From: Wuchereria bancrofti
Taxonomy: Eukaryota > Nematoda > Chromadorea > Rhabditida > Onchocercidae
Direction: 5' to 3'
Assembly: GCA_005281725.1 (NCBI GenBank)
Contig: SSBO01000009.1
Span: forward strand, 5,340,363-5,404,362
Length of the DNA: 64,000 nucleotides
A program made the position numbers and the translations under genes. Positions 47,501-59,400 of this stretch are shown piece after piece; position 1 is the stretch's first letter; each line of letters starts with the position of its first letter. Under the pieces are notes generated by a model that saw nothing but the letters and a program-made list of their open reading frames with translations, was not told the DNA's origin and ran no database searches.

Positions 47501-49225
47501 TATTACAGATAGCTTTAACTGAAAAAGAAAACAAAATGCTAATGTGTGAAAGATTGCTGAAAATTATTTCTGTTCAGTCAATACTTGAAAAAGAACAACG
47601 GTGAAAATCTATTTTCAAAGTTCTAGCAACCCATAAAAAACTTGCAACCTAAAAATATGTTAACTGAAAATTTTGATGAATTCCAAATAAGGAACTTACC
47701 GCAGTAATACCAACTTTCGGATCATTTAAAACATTTTTAGCAATTCGCAGAAATCCATTTTTTGACATACATGCATGATCACAAAAGCTATCCAACATAA
47801 TGGCTACATTTCTCTTTTCGTTACTAGAAAACAAATCTGAGAAGGATTTAATGACAACCCGGTGAAAAAAAAAGAAAAAAAAAACAATTTAAAAAAAGCA
47901 ATACAAAAGATATCGAATCGCAAACAATGATAGAGTCCTTACAGCTATGTCCAAGATTGACATGCCGTTAGCGTATGTTTCAAGAGTTTCTATGGCTTCG
48001 AAACATCCAAACAGTAACTAACCTTGAGTTCGGAAAATATAGTATGTCCGAAAAAAATTTCAGTATTTCCGACTTAATTACTTTATTTTTTAATGGTTCT
48101 AGTGACGGCCATATTTGCTGGTTTAGATCAGCGATAGATATCCAAGCACGCGCTGTTAAAACAATAAGCCTGTAATTTTTACTCTTTTCATTAAATGCCG
48201 GTCGAAACTTATGCTACCTTTAAAAATACTTTTGGAGAATAGTTTCAATTTAATGAGCCTGATGTAGGACTTGTACAGTTCACAGTGGAATGTAAGCGAC
48301 AGTAAAACATATTCTGTAAGGATTGGACATAGTTTCCGAACAACTGCATACGGTATGTAGTCATTTCAGGCGTTGATAGAGATGAAACTCACTGGTCGAA
48401 TATCTTCCTCTCGTTTATGTATTTCAGCAAACCATCTAGAAGATTTGGAAGAACAGCAATATGGTCTTTAGCGTCCACACGATCCAATGCTATTTTAAGG
48501 TAAACAATTGCGAAATTCTGCAAAATGACAAAATTAAACAAATACATATTACGCGCTCTTTATATGCAAAAATGGTTAGAAATATAACTTGTTACTTTCT
48601 ATCTGATAATTAGTGGATTGATAGATAAAAAGTTGATAGAAAGTTTCTCATTCAAATGAAGAAAGTGCTCCTGTCAGAAATTGAGATACAATAATTGGGG
48701 AGGGCTGACATAGCTAATAGGGGGAAAAGGACCGTATATCATTTAGTTATCTTTTATTTTCATAGCACTTTGAAATGCTTAACATAGAAATTTTGGTTTT
48801 AATATTGCGAAAGAAATTACAATCCATACCGTTCCTAAGATGTTCTTTTGTGTTGAGGATAATAAATAATGTAAGATATCCTTCAACGGTAACATTATCA
48901 TTAAATTGCTTTTGATTCGACGATTTAAATGTGTCAACACTTCCATTCCCTTGAAAGAATACATTTTTCTCGCATACGATGAACTTAATGAATATCAAGC
49001 AAGTGATCCCTTTCAAGACCGAAAATATGACACAATATTATCAAATTTTCCGGTTAGATAAAGTCTCTGTCGAATGTTATTTATAGGTACCAAAAATTAC
49101 TTTATTTCGAACTTCAACATCGCCTGTAGAAGTGCACTCTATGATATCCAATAAATGTTTACGAGTAAATGTTTCCAATTTTGAATCATCGTCGATTAAG
49201 GCCAAATGAAGGAAAAGACGTTCCA
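35553..49225 (-). CDS. ECM29 proteasome adaptor/scaffold (HEAT-repeat protein)
   Basis: About 40 short exons run from 49101-49225 through 48830-48949 and 48393-48517 to the last exon 35553-35811, for roughly 1,700-1,800 residues. ECM29 (ECPAS/KIAA0368) binds the 26S proteasome and links it to endosomes and motors, and also marks faulty or stressed proteasomes. Recognisable blocks in order: [39 protein letters not shown] (47400); [14 protein letters not shown] (45300); [14 protein letters not shown] (44980); [14 protein letters not shown] (41590); [20 protein letters not shown] (40720); [13 protein letters not shown] (39890); [17 protein letters not shown] (39300); [12 protein letters not shown] (39010); [15 protein letters not shown] (37710); [13 protein letters not shown] (37070); and the end [11 protein letters not shown]. 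The order matches the human protein throughout. Exon borders in the middle were read but not all fixed. The initiator appears to be formed across the first intron (A then TG at 49225). Confidence 0.92.
45450..46030. other. Long ECM29 intron
   Basis: About 600 bases between the ECM29 exon around 45245-45360 and the one around 46035-46160. I see no embedded gene on either strand, only AT-rich sequence. Confidence 0.4.
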
Positions 49226-50075
49226 CTAGAACGACAATTGATCAGTAAAGGTGTGAAATCCGGTGGAAAAAAGTGTGGAGGTGATTTGGAAGGGCACAAC
49301 TACCAAATAAAGCTTATTAAATAACTTATTTCCTATCAAAATAAGACGGTTTCCTTGACTCAGTATCTTAGAAAGAATGAAGTTGTATTCGACTGATAAT
49401 GGAACAAGGGAAGCCGCTACATCATCCTTCAAATGATATTAATGATGATATGGTTCCGTTATGCTACAAGTTACGTATGAGCATACGACGTAAAATTAGA
49501 TGTTTCATACTTACTGCTCGCACGTAACTTACATTTTGTTTCACCACAAATATGATGAATGTAAACTAACATTGAAAACATATTTCGGAGTTTGTCCCAG
49601 TAATAACCATATTTATCACACCTAAAATCTTCATAATGTCACTGATTAATCATAATCTCTAACAACTTGATCCGTAAATAAAAAGAATTCTGTCCTTCCA
49701 ATTAAATTCCACATTATTTCTCTTAGTGTCACAATATTTCATTTTAATGAAAATAAGAAACAATTTCAAATAAATCATTGAGTCATCCATCGACCCAATG
49801 GCTGAGATATTCAATCACTTTCAAATCAAGTCAATCCATACTCAACCCACGTTATCGACTAAGGGAACAGCGGTAGTAATAATGTCACGCATCATAACGA
49901 GACATTACGACCAGATCGCTGTGTAAAAAACAATCCCAATGCGCCTTCCGAAAACGTTCAGGGAGACGGGATATTCTCGGTTTCTGGTTTTCCGGGAATT
50001 AATCTTCTCAGTTTTCTTTGGGGCTTTTTTGTCTAAACATGCATCCAATCATTGTTTCTTTATGACTGCCCAGCA
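49226..50075. other. Upstream region of ECM29
   Basis: Holds the probable 5' exon of ECM29 on the minus strand, ending GCGAGCA before a GTAAGT donor near 49516. An alternative open segment lies at about 49375-49432 with no ATG. On the plus strand an acceptor-like CCCAG at 50069-50073 precedes the next gene. Nothing else is seen. Confidence 0.4.
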
Positions 50076-50527
50076 ATGACTACACACTATCTGCTTAGCA
50101 ACTTTAATCCCAAATTTATGGGTGCAGTAACTTGCATACCCAAAAAACAGTGGACAAACGGATATAGACACCATGCAAGGAGAAGTGGACGTTACATGAA
50201 CCAATGGCCAACACGGTTGCTTGATGCGTTAACCGGCATGAAACCATACCAGTAAGTGGAGGAATGAATTCAGTAAACTGAGGAAAGTCCTGTCAGCAAG
50301 GTTCAGTGTGATCGTACCCCAAACACATTGACATTTTCTCCGTCATTGCCTAACAGTTCATCACAGCAGTATTCTCGACTGTTAAAACCAATCATTTCTC
50401 TTTCTACTTTCATTTCATGTATTCATAAGCTTTCATGAATATTAAAATCTGTGCACAGTGTGTTTGCATTACCCAGCAATGAATGAAATATGCTCTCATT
50501 TATTTCAGGTGTCGGGACTGCGACTAA
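50076..50527 (+). CDS. Uncharacterised 64-aa basic, Cys-containing protein
   Basis: Two exons, 50076-50251 and 50509-50527, join in phase through a GTAAGT donor and a TTTCAG acceptor (195 bases, 64 residues). The ATG lies two bases after CCCAG, fitting trans-splicing. The protein is rich in Trp, Arg, His and Tyr (RHHARRSGRYMNQW) and closes with LTGMKPYQCRDCD. That resembles the linker plus first Cys pair of a C2H2 zinc finger or a zinc ribbon, but no His pair or second Cys pair follows before the stop. The composition is quite unlike the surrounding AT-rich noise, which argues for a real gene. I cannot name the family. It sits alone between ECM29 (divergent) and the SNM1-like gene (convergent). 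Confidence 0.5.
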
Positions 50528-51857
50528 CGGGACGAAAGCGCTGTTACAAGTGCGAATGAAGTCAGGCTTTCCAGTTCCAAATTATCGGAATTTCTGACTT
50601 AAAAATTTTAAAGGACAAGTTCGATAGGAGGTTTCAAAATTAAACATGGGGAAAAATTCCCCTAGCTGCAAATAATCTTTCAAAACCTTTGCAAACTTAA
50701 CTGAGTGGGAAAAATGTGCACACTTTCCGAATTAAACAGTTATGCTATGCATCCTGTTGCAAGGAATAATGTGACTCAAGCACACAGAATTCAGAAGCGA
50801 GAAGAGAATTCTCATGCAAACCGTTTGAAAAACTTTTATTTTACTGAATGAATAGAACGCTATCGTTTAACCGTCCAATTTATAATGATTTCCGACAATA
50901 TAACATGCACATAATCAATACGTCCTGCTGTGATGGAAGACTGCAGCATTTTAATACTTTGACATATCTTCCGGAAACACGTTATCCAAGTGGAATCTCT
51001 AACCTTTAAAAATTTCCCAATGCAACACTTCAGGTACACAGTATCATTGGTTCTGTATAGTTCTGTATATGCATGAAAACTGATGAAGAAGGTTTATCTT
51101 TACACCTAAACCAGTCACTGGTTTAGATATACAGATAATATATTAAACAAACAATGAGATTAAAAAACACGTACTCTTCGAAACAAAATCTATAAGAAAA
51201 TAATATTTGTACATCACAATAAAAATAAGAATTTTGGAAAAGATAAAAAACGAAGCATTTCGAGAAAATTTATAGAATTTCTGAAATTCTGAAAATTGCG
51301 AACAGCAACGGCACTGAGTGTGACAAAGAAAGAAGAGAGGCTTGATTGGCAAAAATTCAAAAGCTAGAGTCAGACGATAAAGAAAAATAAGGATAAAGAA
51401 CACAAAGGATATTATATATAGCTAGAATCAAAACTTCCTGCACAAGAAGTAAAAACCTGAATCTTCATTCCTATTCAATTATGATAGATTCATCGACTTT
51501 TTCTGAAAATTTTCCCATAAATATGATACGATTTAAACCGTTCTTCCCTATGAAAGTAGCATTCAATCACTGCACGCATATATGATAAGTAATAAAACGG
51601 TTTCAAATTTTTAAGTATCACCAGATTTCATGCACTTCATGACTGGGATGATTTAAGCTTTAACTGGCCAATATGCTGGATATTTTTGTAAAATCCCCAG
51701 CATATATTTATAGTAACTGCCTCAAAAATGTCAACTTCTTGCCAATAACTTATGACGAGACATTCAAAGCGAATTTTATAATGTTGGGCTGTCACCCTTA
51801 TGAGAAAAGTGAAGGAAGGCAAAAAGAAATATTAAAATTAATGCCAATTACAGATTT
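50528..51857. other. Gene-free stretch downstream of small plus-strand gene
   Basis: Separates the converging 3' ends of the 64-residue gene and the SNM1-like gene. AT-rich open frames on both strands show no splice support or similarity I recognise. Confidence 0.5.
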
Positions 51858-54800
51858 TCACAAACCTGATTCATTCAACCACTCGAGAGGGATGTCTATC
51901 AAATCTGATCCTTGTGAAATGTCATAAACGACATGCTCCTGAGTATTATAGATTACATCACGAACTGAAATACGAAATCACTAGTATAATTGCAAATCAT
52001 TTTCGTAAGTCAATTTCAACTGCGTCAGTGTTCCGGTTCTACCAACGTAAGTCACTGTCTGTAGTTATCAAGTAATAAAAATTCCACTCGAAAAATGAAT
52101 ATAACTAGACAGGTAAAGATGAACGAAAGTAAGATGAACGGAAATGAAAAAGGCAAAAACCTATTTGCATTCTTGCCACAGCATTCACGGCTTTGCAATA
52201 CTTTTCACTGAAACTATCCAAATTTTTCAGTTCCTTCGAAATATTTATTTCATCAGAAAATTCATGCAATGAATTATTTTCTTCTGCATTTCCATTATTC
52301 AATCCCACGCAAATACTCGTCGTTAGATTTTCCCCACATCGTGTTAATTTCTTCATTGCTAAATTGAAATTGTAATCATCTTCGTCATCAATAGCTTCCA
52401 ATAAATTTTCAGTATTTTTCTCAATTTCTTGTCCAGCTCTTCGAAGCTTTTCATTTGACTTTGCAGCTGTTTCATTCGACAGCTTAGTATCTTGTAAGTT
52501 TTTCATCTCCACATCTGCTCCAAATATCGTTTCAACAGAAACTCTGTTTGTATCTTCTTTGTCCAATTTTAGTAGAGAATCATCAGCTCTATTTAATTTT
52601 TGGTTCTGGTCATAGTTGGTTCTGCACTGTAGTATTTCAGCATCAAAAGCACGATTACTAGCTAATCCAATTCTGAAAAAGTTGCATTTCATATGGAAAT
52701 AATATTCAACAATCGATGTTTTAATAGATACTAAAGTTATGTTATCATATAGGACAAAATACGAATTCTTTTTCAGATTTATTAGAGAATTATTACCTTA
52801 CTGAAATACTTTTTAAAAATAAAAAAATTTGTGGATAGAAAGACAAAACCGCCAAGATACCTGTCCCGAATGACTGATGAAGCTAGTGCAGGCAATTTCT
52901 TTTCATCGATACATTCATTAGTTTCAGTCTTTATTAATATATCACTGAAACTCGCTACACTGAGCCTTTTAAGTTCTTCAGTCCGTTTTTGTGACAATTT
53001 CACTGACAGCCCGATAACTTCAGAAAACGACAACTGAGAAAGAAAATCACGTATTTCATTAGGACTACTGTGGTCCGAATATTCAATATAGCACATCCTT
53101 TCGTTACTGGAAATTTAATTAAAGAAATACGTGATTTAGTGGTAAATTATGGTAAAATTTCTATTTCCGAATCTCTGAAAATATTTCTAAATTTCATTTC
53201 AGACTTTTTTTTCAAAAAGATTCAAAAGATGCCTCGTGACAACGATTTAGTCGACAGACTATAGAATAATGTCATCAATTTGATTAATACTACTTTAGAT
53301 CGTCTTAGATTTCCTTTTTTCAGAATCATATACACTGGGTATACAAATACACAAACATAAAAATGTTTTTATCGTTACTTAATGATTGAATTAGGCTTGA
53401 TATATTGTAGCATTGAGACATCGATGACATAAACATTCGGATCGCGGAAGACTGAACTAATATTTCTGAATTTGAAATGGAATGAATTTTATACGTATTA
53501 TTAATTATAATTTTATACGGCAATCAATCTCGCACAACTTCATCTTGATTCAAGAATTATAGTAATTTAACTGCATGATAATTTCATTTTAATCATTTAC
53601 AATTTCTTAGACCTACTGAATATTTGACTGATTCACTTAATTATTGTTTGGGTGAATGAATTTGCAATAACTTCACTTACTGTCTTGTGCAGGTCCAAAT
53701 AGAAGTGTCTTCCTTCTTTGTTGTGAAATATTCACTTAATCCAAGAATTTCGGCTACTTGAAAGCGAATATAATCAACCCATATCTTGCACTGCAAAAGA
53801 CACCAATATGCAAACAGTAATAAACATTTCTGCTTTTAACCATCATGTTACAGGATTTTTTGAACAAAATCAAAAAAATTAAGATTAAGATGTAATTAAT
53901 ACACCTACTTTGAATTCGACAGCTATATCAACAAGCAATTGCTCTCGGCCAACTTTTGGAACCATAATCGTTACCGACTTAAAACCATCAAATAACTTAC
54001 GCAAAACGTTGCACATTTCAGCTGATGAAGCTTCGCGACTAGGAAATTCTTCTCGAGTGCAATTAATGTATGTAGTATCCAAATATATTGTGTTAAGACT
54101 TGTCTAGATGTTATTTACATATTAGCAGGTATAAATCTATCTTCAAATAAACTGTTTTTAATACAAAAGGGATATGACTTTACACAAATTTTATGCTTCC
54201 ACATTACTCATTACTAAGAAAAAAAACTTGACTACCAAGTTTTGGCTTTAATTAATACAACTGATATACTTTGCAGTCGAACACATTCATACGTAAAAGA
54301 AGTTTCAAATTTAAATAACCTCGTGCAAAACTGATGCCGCAAACACATTTTTATAAAGTTGAATATCAGCTCGAAAATCGCCTGTAAAAAGAATTCGACC
54401 CTCCGATATTCGATCACCTTCAAAGAGAAACATGACAGAACCCGGGATATGATTTGCATCTAACAGCATCACTGAGAAGCCATCCATATAATGCCAAACA
54501 TTTAGGTCCAGGGCATGAATTATGTGGCTCCTAATTCCACCACATTTCGATTTATGTCGCTGAGTAACGATCGGGAGAACACGAGCGGTTACAGGTGAGC
54601 AATATATATTACCATTATTCCATTTATTCTGTAACGAAATGTGAACGTATAGGTTCTGTAATGTGACATGAATGTATTATTAGGCTTAGCAAATGACAAT
54701 GCTTTAGAAATAACCGAAATTTAGAATTCTGTACAATGCAACTTGAAAAATGAAACGAATGAAAATGGAAACTGTTAACGTTATACGTTTATATTCTTTT

Positions 54801-55216
54801 CATTTATTACCACAACTATCCATTCATCACAACATAGTTCAGTGTTAAATTCCTAACGGCATTAGTAATGGCCAAAGGAAATGATCACTGATCATAAAAT
54901 TCCTGTGCCTGTAGGGTACATAAGAACTGCATTAATACGAAGTGAACAGTATTAGTTACGATTAGAGATTAGAGTTTGTGAAAATAATTCGAACTTATTT
55001 TTTGAAATCAGTAAATCCACCTCACTCACTACTACTGCACAATTTCCGTATTACTGGTACCGTTAAAAACAAGGTTAGATTCAGTGGAAAGCTTACACCG
55101 ACGGCACCGTAGTGATCTGAATGAGCATGCGTTAGGAAATAATACTTGATGGCAGCATTCTTCGGGAATTTATCAACTGCGATGAATCCATTTATCAAAA
55201 CGCCTGGTTGTGGCAT
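51858..55216 (-). CDS. SNM1/PSO2-family metallo-beta-lactamase nuclease (Apollo/Artemis-like)
   Basis: Eight exons in phase (1,665 bases, 554 residues): 55097-55216, 54320-54628, 53909-54103, 53679-53790, 53379-53451, 52861-53097, 52161-52672, 51858-51964. The family trims DNA 5' ends at interstrand cross-links, telomeres or hairpins. Visible catalytic elements are motif 1 Asp15 (AVDKF), motif 2 HAHSDH (30-35), motif 3 His100 (LLDANHIPGSVMFLFEG), motif 4 Asp124 (FTGDFR) and the beta-CASP elements YLDTTY and YSDHSS (His279). YCSPVTARV matches Apollo. YLDTTY with PSRE recalls Artemis. After about residue 300 the tail is acidic, Asn-rich and unlike either. The beta-CASP region is shorter than in human Apollo. 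There is no OB-fold region of the kind fused in C. elegans MRT-1. Orthology within the family is left open. Confidence 0.9.
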
Positions 55217-56414
55217 TTAATAAATGTATCTGAAACAAAGAAATTTTCGAAAATTTAAATCTAAACTAGAACTTTTTCGATCTCTAACACCATAAGGAAA
55301 GAAGTGTTTAATAGAGTGCACGGAATGGCACTCTGATCTCTCATCCACCAAACAATCCACAAACTTCCCTTTGTAACTCCTTGGCATGACTTCCTGCAAC
55401 CCGATATCAACCTGCCTGACCATCTGCCAGTCACCAAATTATATCAAAGAATTAGTAATTTTGACAATTTTCAACAATCGAATCGGTTTCCCTATGCAAC
55501 ATGTTCTCTTCTCCTTCCCAAACTATTCTCTTTATTTCTTTACTTATAAAAGTGAATGTAACTTTTAGATGAAGACCTGTCTTCCTCTCCTCAAATCAAC
55601 CCCTCCCCTGTGTTTTACTCATTAGTTGTAACGACGCAGCTATTATCAGATAGTGTTCCCCTTCCTAATTCCTGCATTAATTGTCTTCTGAAATAAAAAA
55701 ACAACCACTGACTGAATTATCGAATTCAATTTTTTCAATCGAGTTCAGACTGACTTTCAATGTTCGAGTTACTCCAAAGAAGGTTGAGAAAAGCAAATCT
55801 CACCCCGACAAACGTAAGTACTCTCTTTTGTTATGATTTGTCAAAATATGCCGGAAGATAAATTCATCCAGCTGTCTACAGACCAGAACATACTATGAAA
55901 GAATTCCAAATGTTGTCGCAAATAAATAAATGGTGACAAATAAATACCCGCGGGCACTATGTTTGTCGCGTCGCATAACGATAAATCGCCGGGTTCTTCT
56001 ATTATGCCAGCATATGGGTCTGCTCGCCTCCATCCATTCCCTGTTCTGAATGTCTCTGTGTCTGTGTGCTATTATTTTCCTATGCGTTTACATCATGCTT
56101 TAGTGCTTTACTAATGAATCTGGTGATTACTTTGATCCACCCCCCCCCCCCCCCCCCCCGCCACAAATTCTGCGCCTGAAAATACCCAGTAATACTGAAG
56201 AACACGAGCAGAAGTTAGGCTATCAAATGACTACTCCTTAACTCTGTTCTTTAAAATGTAATTGTCCTGAAGGCTTCTTTGCAAGGCTGTTTTTCTTTGC
56301 CGAAGGAATTTTTCCCTGTTCAAGAAATTATTGACACATTATCTTTATTATCATATTGTCAGAGTTGTAGAACGCATTTTATTTTCAGGTACACTAGAAT
56401 TGAATTGTAGGCCG
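55217..56414. promoter_or_regulatory. Shared upstream region of SNM1-like and glucosidase II alpha genes
   Basis: These 1.2 kb separate two divergently transcribed genes and must hold both promoters. The strand shown is notably pyrimidine-rich (for example 55575-55620). It contains a run of 20 C residues and a TTTTCAG acceptor at 56382-56388, 26 bases before the glucosidase ATG. No TATA box or coding exon could be assigned with confidence. Confidence 0.45.
56140..56159. repeat. Poly-C homopolymer (20 bases)
   Basis: An uninterrupted run of 20 C residues in an otherwise AT-rich genome, about 255 bases upstream of the glucosidase II alpha start codon. The exact length may be affected by sequencing error. 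Confidence 0.85.
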
Positions 56415-59400
56415 ATGTGGAACGGTACGTTACATTTGTTTACTCTTACGGTCATTGTTGTCTTTTTCACCTATGTACAAATTGGTCAAGCAGTCGACAG
56501 AAGTAATTTCAAAAAATGTGAACAGTCCGGTTTTTGCAAGTTGGTTAATTTTTTATTTACGGAATTGTTATTGCATTTGAGACAGATATCGAAACGAAGT
56601 GGCGTACTTAATAAGTTGCGAGAGAACAACGTACAAAAGTTCCACATTTTATTCCAAAATTGTTTAATCTCTATGTATGGATTCCTGTAACTCTCCTGTT
56701 ACTTTTCGAGTTAGAAATTTGAACCCTGCAATTGGTCATATGAATTGATAATGTTATTTTCTTAGTTTTATAACTGTCCAAAAAATTACTGCAGTACTAG
56801 AAACGAGATATTGCAGGCGGCACAGAACACAAACAGAGAAAGCGAATTATAAAGTAACGGTGGGAAGCGTTACGCATAATGGTTCAACAGTAGTTGCGGA
56901 TTTAGAATGTAGGATTAATAAATTGAAATTGAGTATCGTATCGTTGAATGATGCAACAATACGAATATTAATTGATGAAAAAGAACCATCAATACGTCCG
57001 CGATTCCAGCCTTTAGATGCCTTAAAAGATGGAAACAATTTAAAAACTGCAGAGTAAGCCTCTGTCTGATTTTTTATCACTTCGATACGAAAGTTTATCC
57101 TTATTTTAAGAAATGTAAATCCATAAAATTTTTTGTTCGTTTGTCATTACTTTTCTCGTTGTCCTCAATTGAATTATTAAAATGAAATCTATGGATTTTT
57201 AATACTGTTGATCTTCGCTTTTGAAATCTTCCTACAAAATGAAGAAATTTAAATGCGTAATTTCAATGCTTATTATAGTTGTGTTAGAAATTGTGGCAAA
57301 TATTCTTTACTTCTGAATGTATCTTCTATTTAATTTTGGTTCTTATAATTGTTTTGGAACCATTTTCTTCACAGTTTTCAATTACAGCTTTAAATCAGTG
57401 GAAATTAGTGACAATTCCACTGTTATGATCATAGCAAACAATGCAAAAGTATTACTGAATTACGAACCGTTCCGCATTGACTTATTTATGAAAGATGAAT
57501 TAGTTATCAGTGTTAATCCTAACAGCGCATTGAAATTTGAGCAGTTTAGAAAAAAGGTATATTTTTTGATATCTTCATGCTGTGTATACTGCTATGTTTT
57601 CAGTTATTCCATCTCGGCAGTTTCTATTATTTTTTCCTGGAGATCTGGTTAATAAACAAAAATTAGATTATGTAATAACCACATGTTTGCTTTTCAGGAA
57701 GATGCAAATGAAGCAGGAGCAGCAGAAGGTTTCTGGGATGAAAATTTCAAAAATCATCACGACTCTAAACCGTTTGGTAACTTTTATCCTGCTGCTGTAT
57801 TGGCTGGTTTAGATATGTATTCTTTTTTTGTAGATTCTGTTCATTTCCATTGATTTCGTTTTAAATCTCCTCCAGGATCAAGTTCTGTCGGCGTTGATTT
57901 ATCTTTTATTGGTTATAAATTCATATATGGTTTACCTGAACACGCAGACAGTTTTGCACTGAGATCTACAACGTGAGAATTGCCATAACATTTGGGTATT
58001 TGGAACACTAACATTTTTATTAGTTCTGTTTTGGTCGACTGAAACTGCATAACTTTAGTAGATATCATTAATTTACCAGCAACGAGTTAAATGGAAATTT
58101 TCTTATTGTAATAGTAAAATGTTAGATTGTGCTTTTTAATTACTAATTCTCTTCTATCGAAAGTAATTTTTAGATTGACGGATCCTTATCGACTATATAA
58201 TTTGGATGTTTTTGAATTTGAAATTAATGAACTCATGTCTCTTTATGGTGCAGTACCCTTTCTGTTAGCCCATAACAAGGAGCACTCGTTAGGCATGCTT
58301 TGGTTAAATGCTGCCGAAACATGGGTAGATATTAACTCTTCAACCGCAGATAAGGCATGTTTCATCCTTATTTTCATTTCGTTCTTGAATTCAAGCAAGA
58401 TTGTTATCTGTGAGTAAGTGTTTTTGCGAAACTTTTCTGTGTCAAAGATTACCAAAGATTTTTTAGAAATTTCTACTTCAAACGTACCAAAGATTTCAGA
58501 AATTTTTAATACAACAGTTATTCAAATGATTCAAACAATTTTATCTATTAATTTCAGAGTATTCTTCGTTCAATTGTTGAGAAATTCAAGAACTCCGTAG
58601 ATTTGCCACAGATCGACATTCATTTCATGTCGGAATCCGGCCTTATTGATTTCTTTTTGATGTTGGGTCCAAAAGCTAATGATGTATTTAGGCAAAATTC
58701 TGGGCTGACTGGAGTTTATCCATTGCCACCTGTATGTATTCGTTATTTTGTTCTAAAACTCCGTAAATTTCCCACGTAAATAAAGACCGATGTTTACTAT
58801 GCAATAATTTTTAATGTTTTATTTAGCCATATTTTCTTGAAATTACAAGAATGAAATATTTCCAAATGTTTCTCATTTTGTAATATTTCTCCAGCTCTTT
58901 GCATTGGCTTACCATCAGTGCAGGTGGAATTATAATGACGAGGGCGATGTTCGTGAAGTACATACGAACTTTGACAAACATGACATACCGTTAGATGCTA
59001 TTTGGCTTGATATTGAACATACTGATGCGAAACGATACTTCACATGGGATCCCAATAAATTTTCAAAACCAAAGGAAATGATCGATAACTTAGTAGCAAA
59101 AGTAAGTTTTTGAAATAATTACTGAAAATTTTTATTCAGATTCTGAAATTAAGAACTTCTCTCATTGCAATTTCGTTCTCTCATCTTCACATAATTGTAA
59201 TTTTTTCGTATATGTCTTCAGGGGCGTAAATTGATTACAATCATTGATCCTCACATAAAAAAGGATGATAATTATCATGTATACAAGGAAGCGAAAGAAC
59301 TGGATTATTTTATAAAGGTGTGCTATGTCATTTCTTGGAAATTCCTTATTATATATATATATATATATATTTCTGCTATCAATTTAGAAAAGCGATGGTG

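Noticed and set aside
50232..50527. Full C2H2 zinc finger at the end of the 64-residue protein
   Set aside because: Only the linker-like TGMKPY and one Cys pair are present. A stop codon follows immediately, so no complete finger exists.
52105..52160. Continuation of the SNM1 frame to a stop inside intron 7
   Set aside because: The frame runs on through FCLFHFRSSYF, but a GTTTTT donor at 52160 and an in-phase terminal exon at 51858-51964 give a better end. Retained only as a possible alternative transcript.
56331..56414. Upstream extension of the glucosidase start
   Set aside because: The upstream frame begins with TTG, not ATG, and is cut by a TTTTCAG acceptor at 56388. The ATG at 56415 gives a normal signal peptide.
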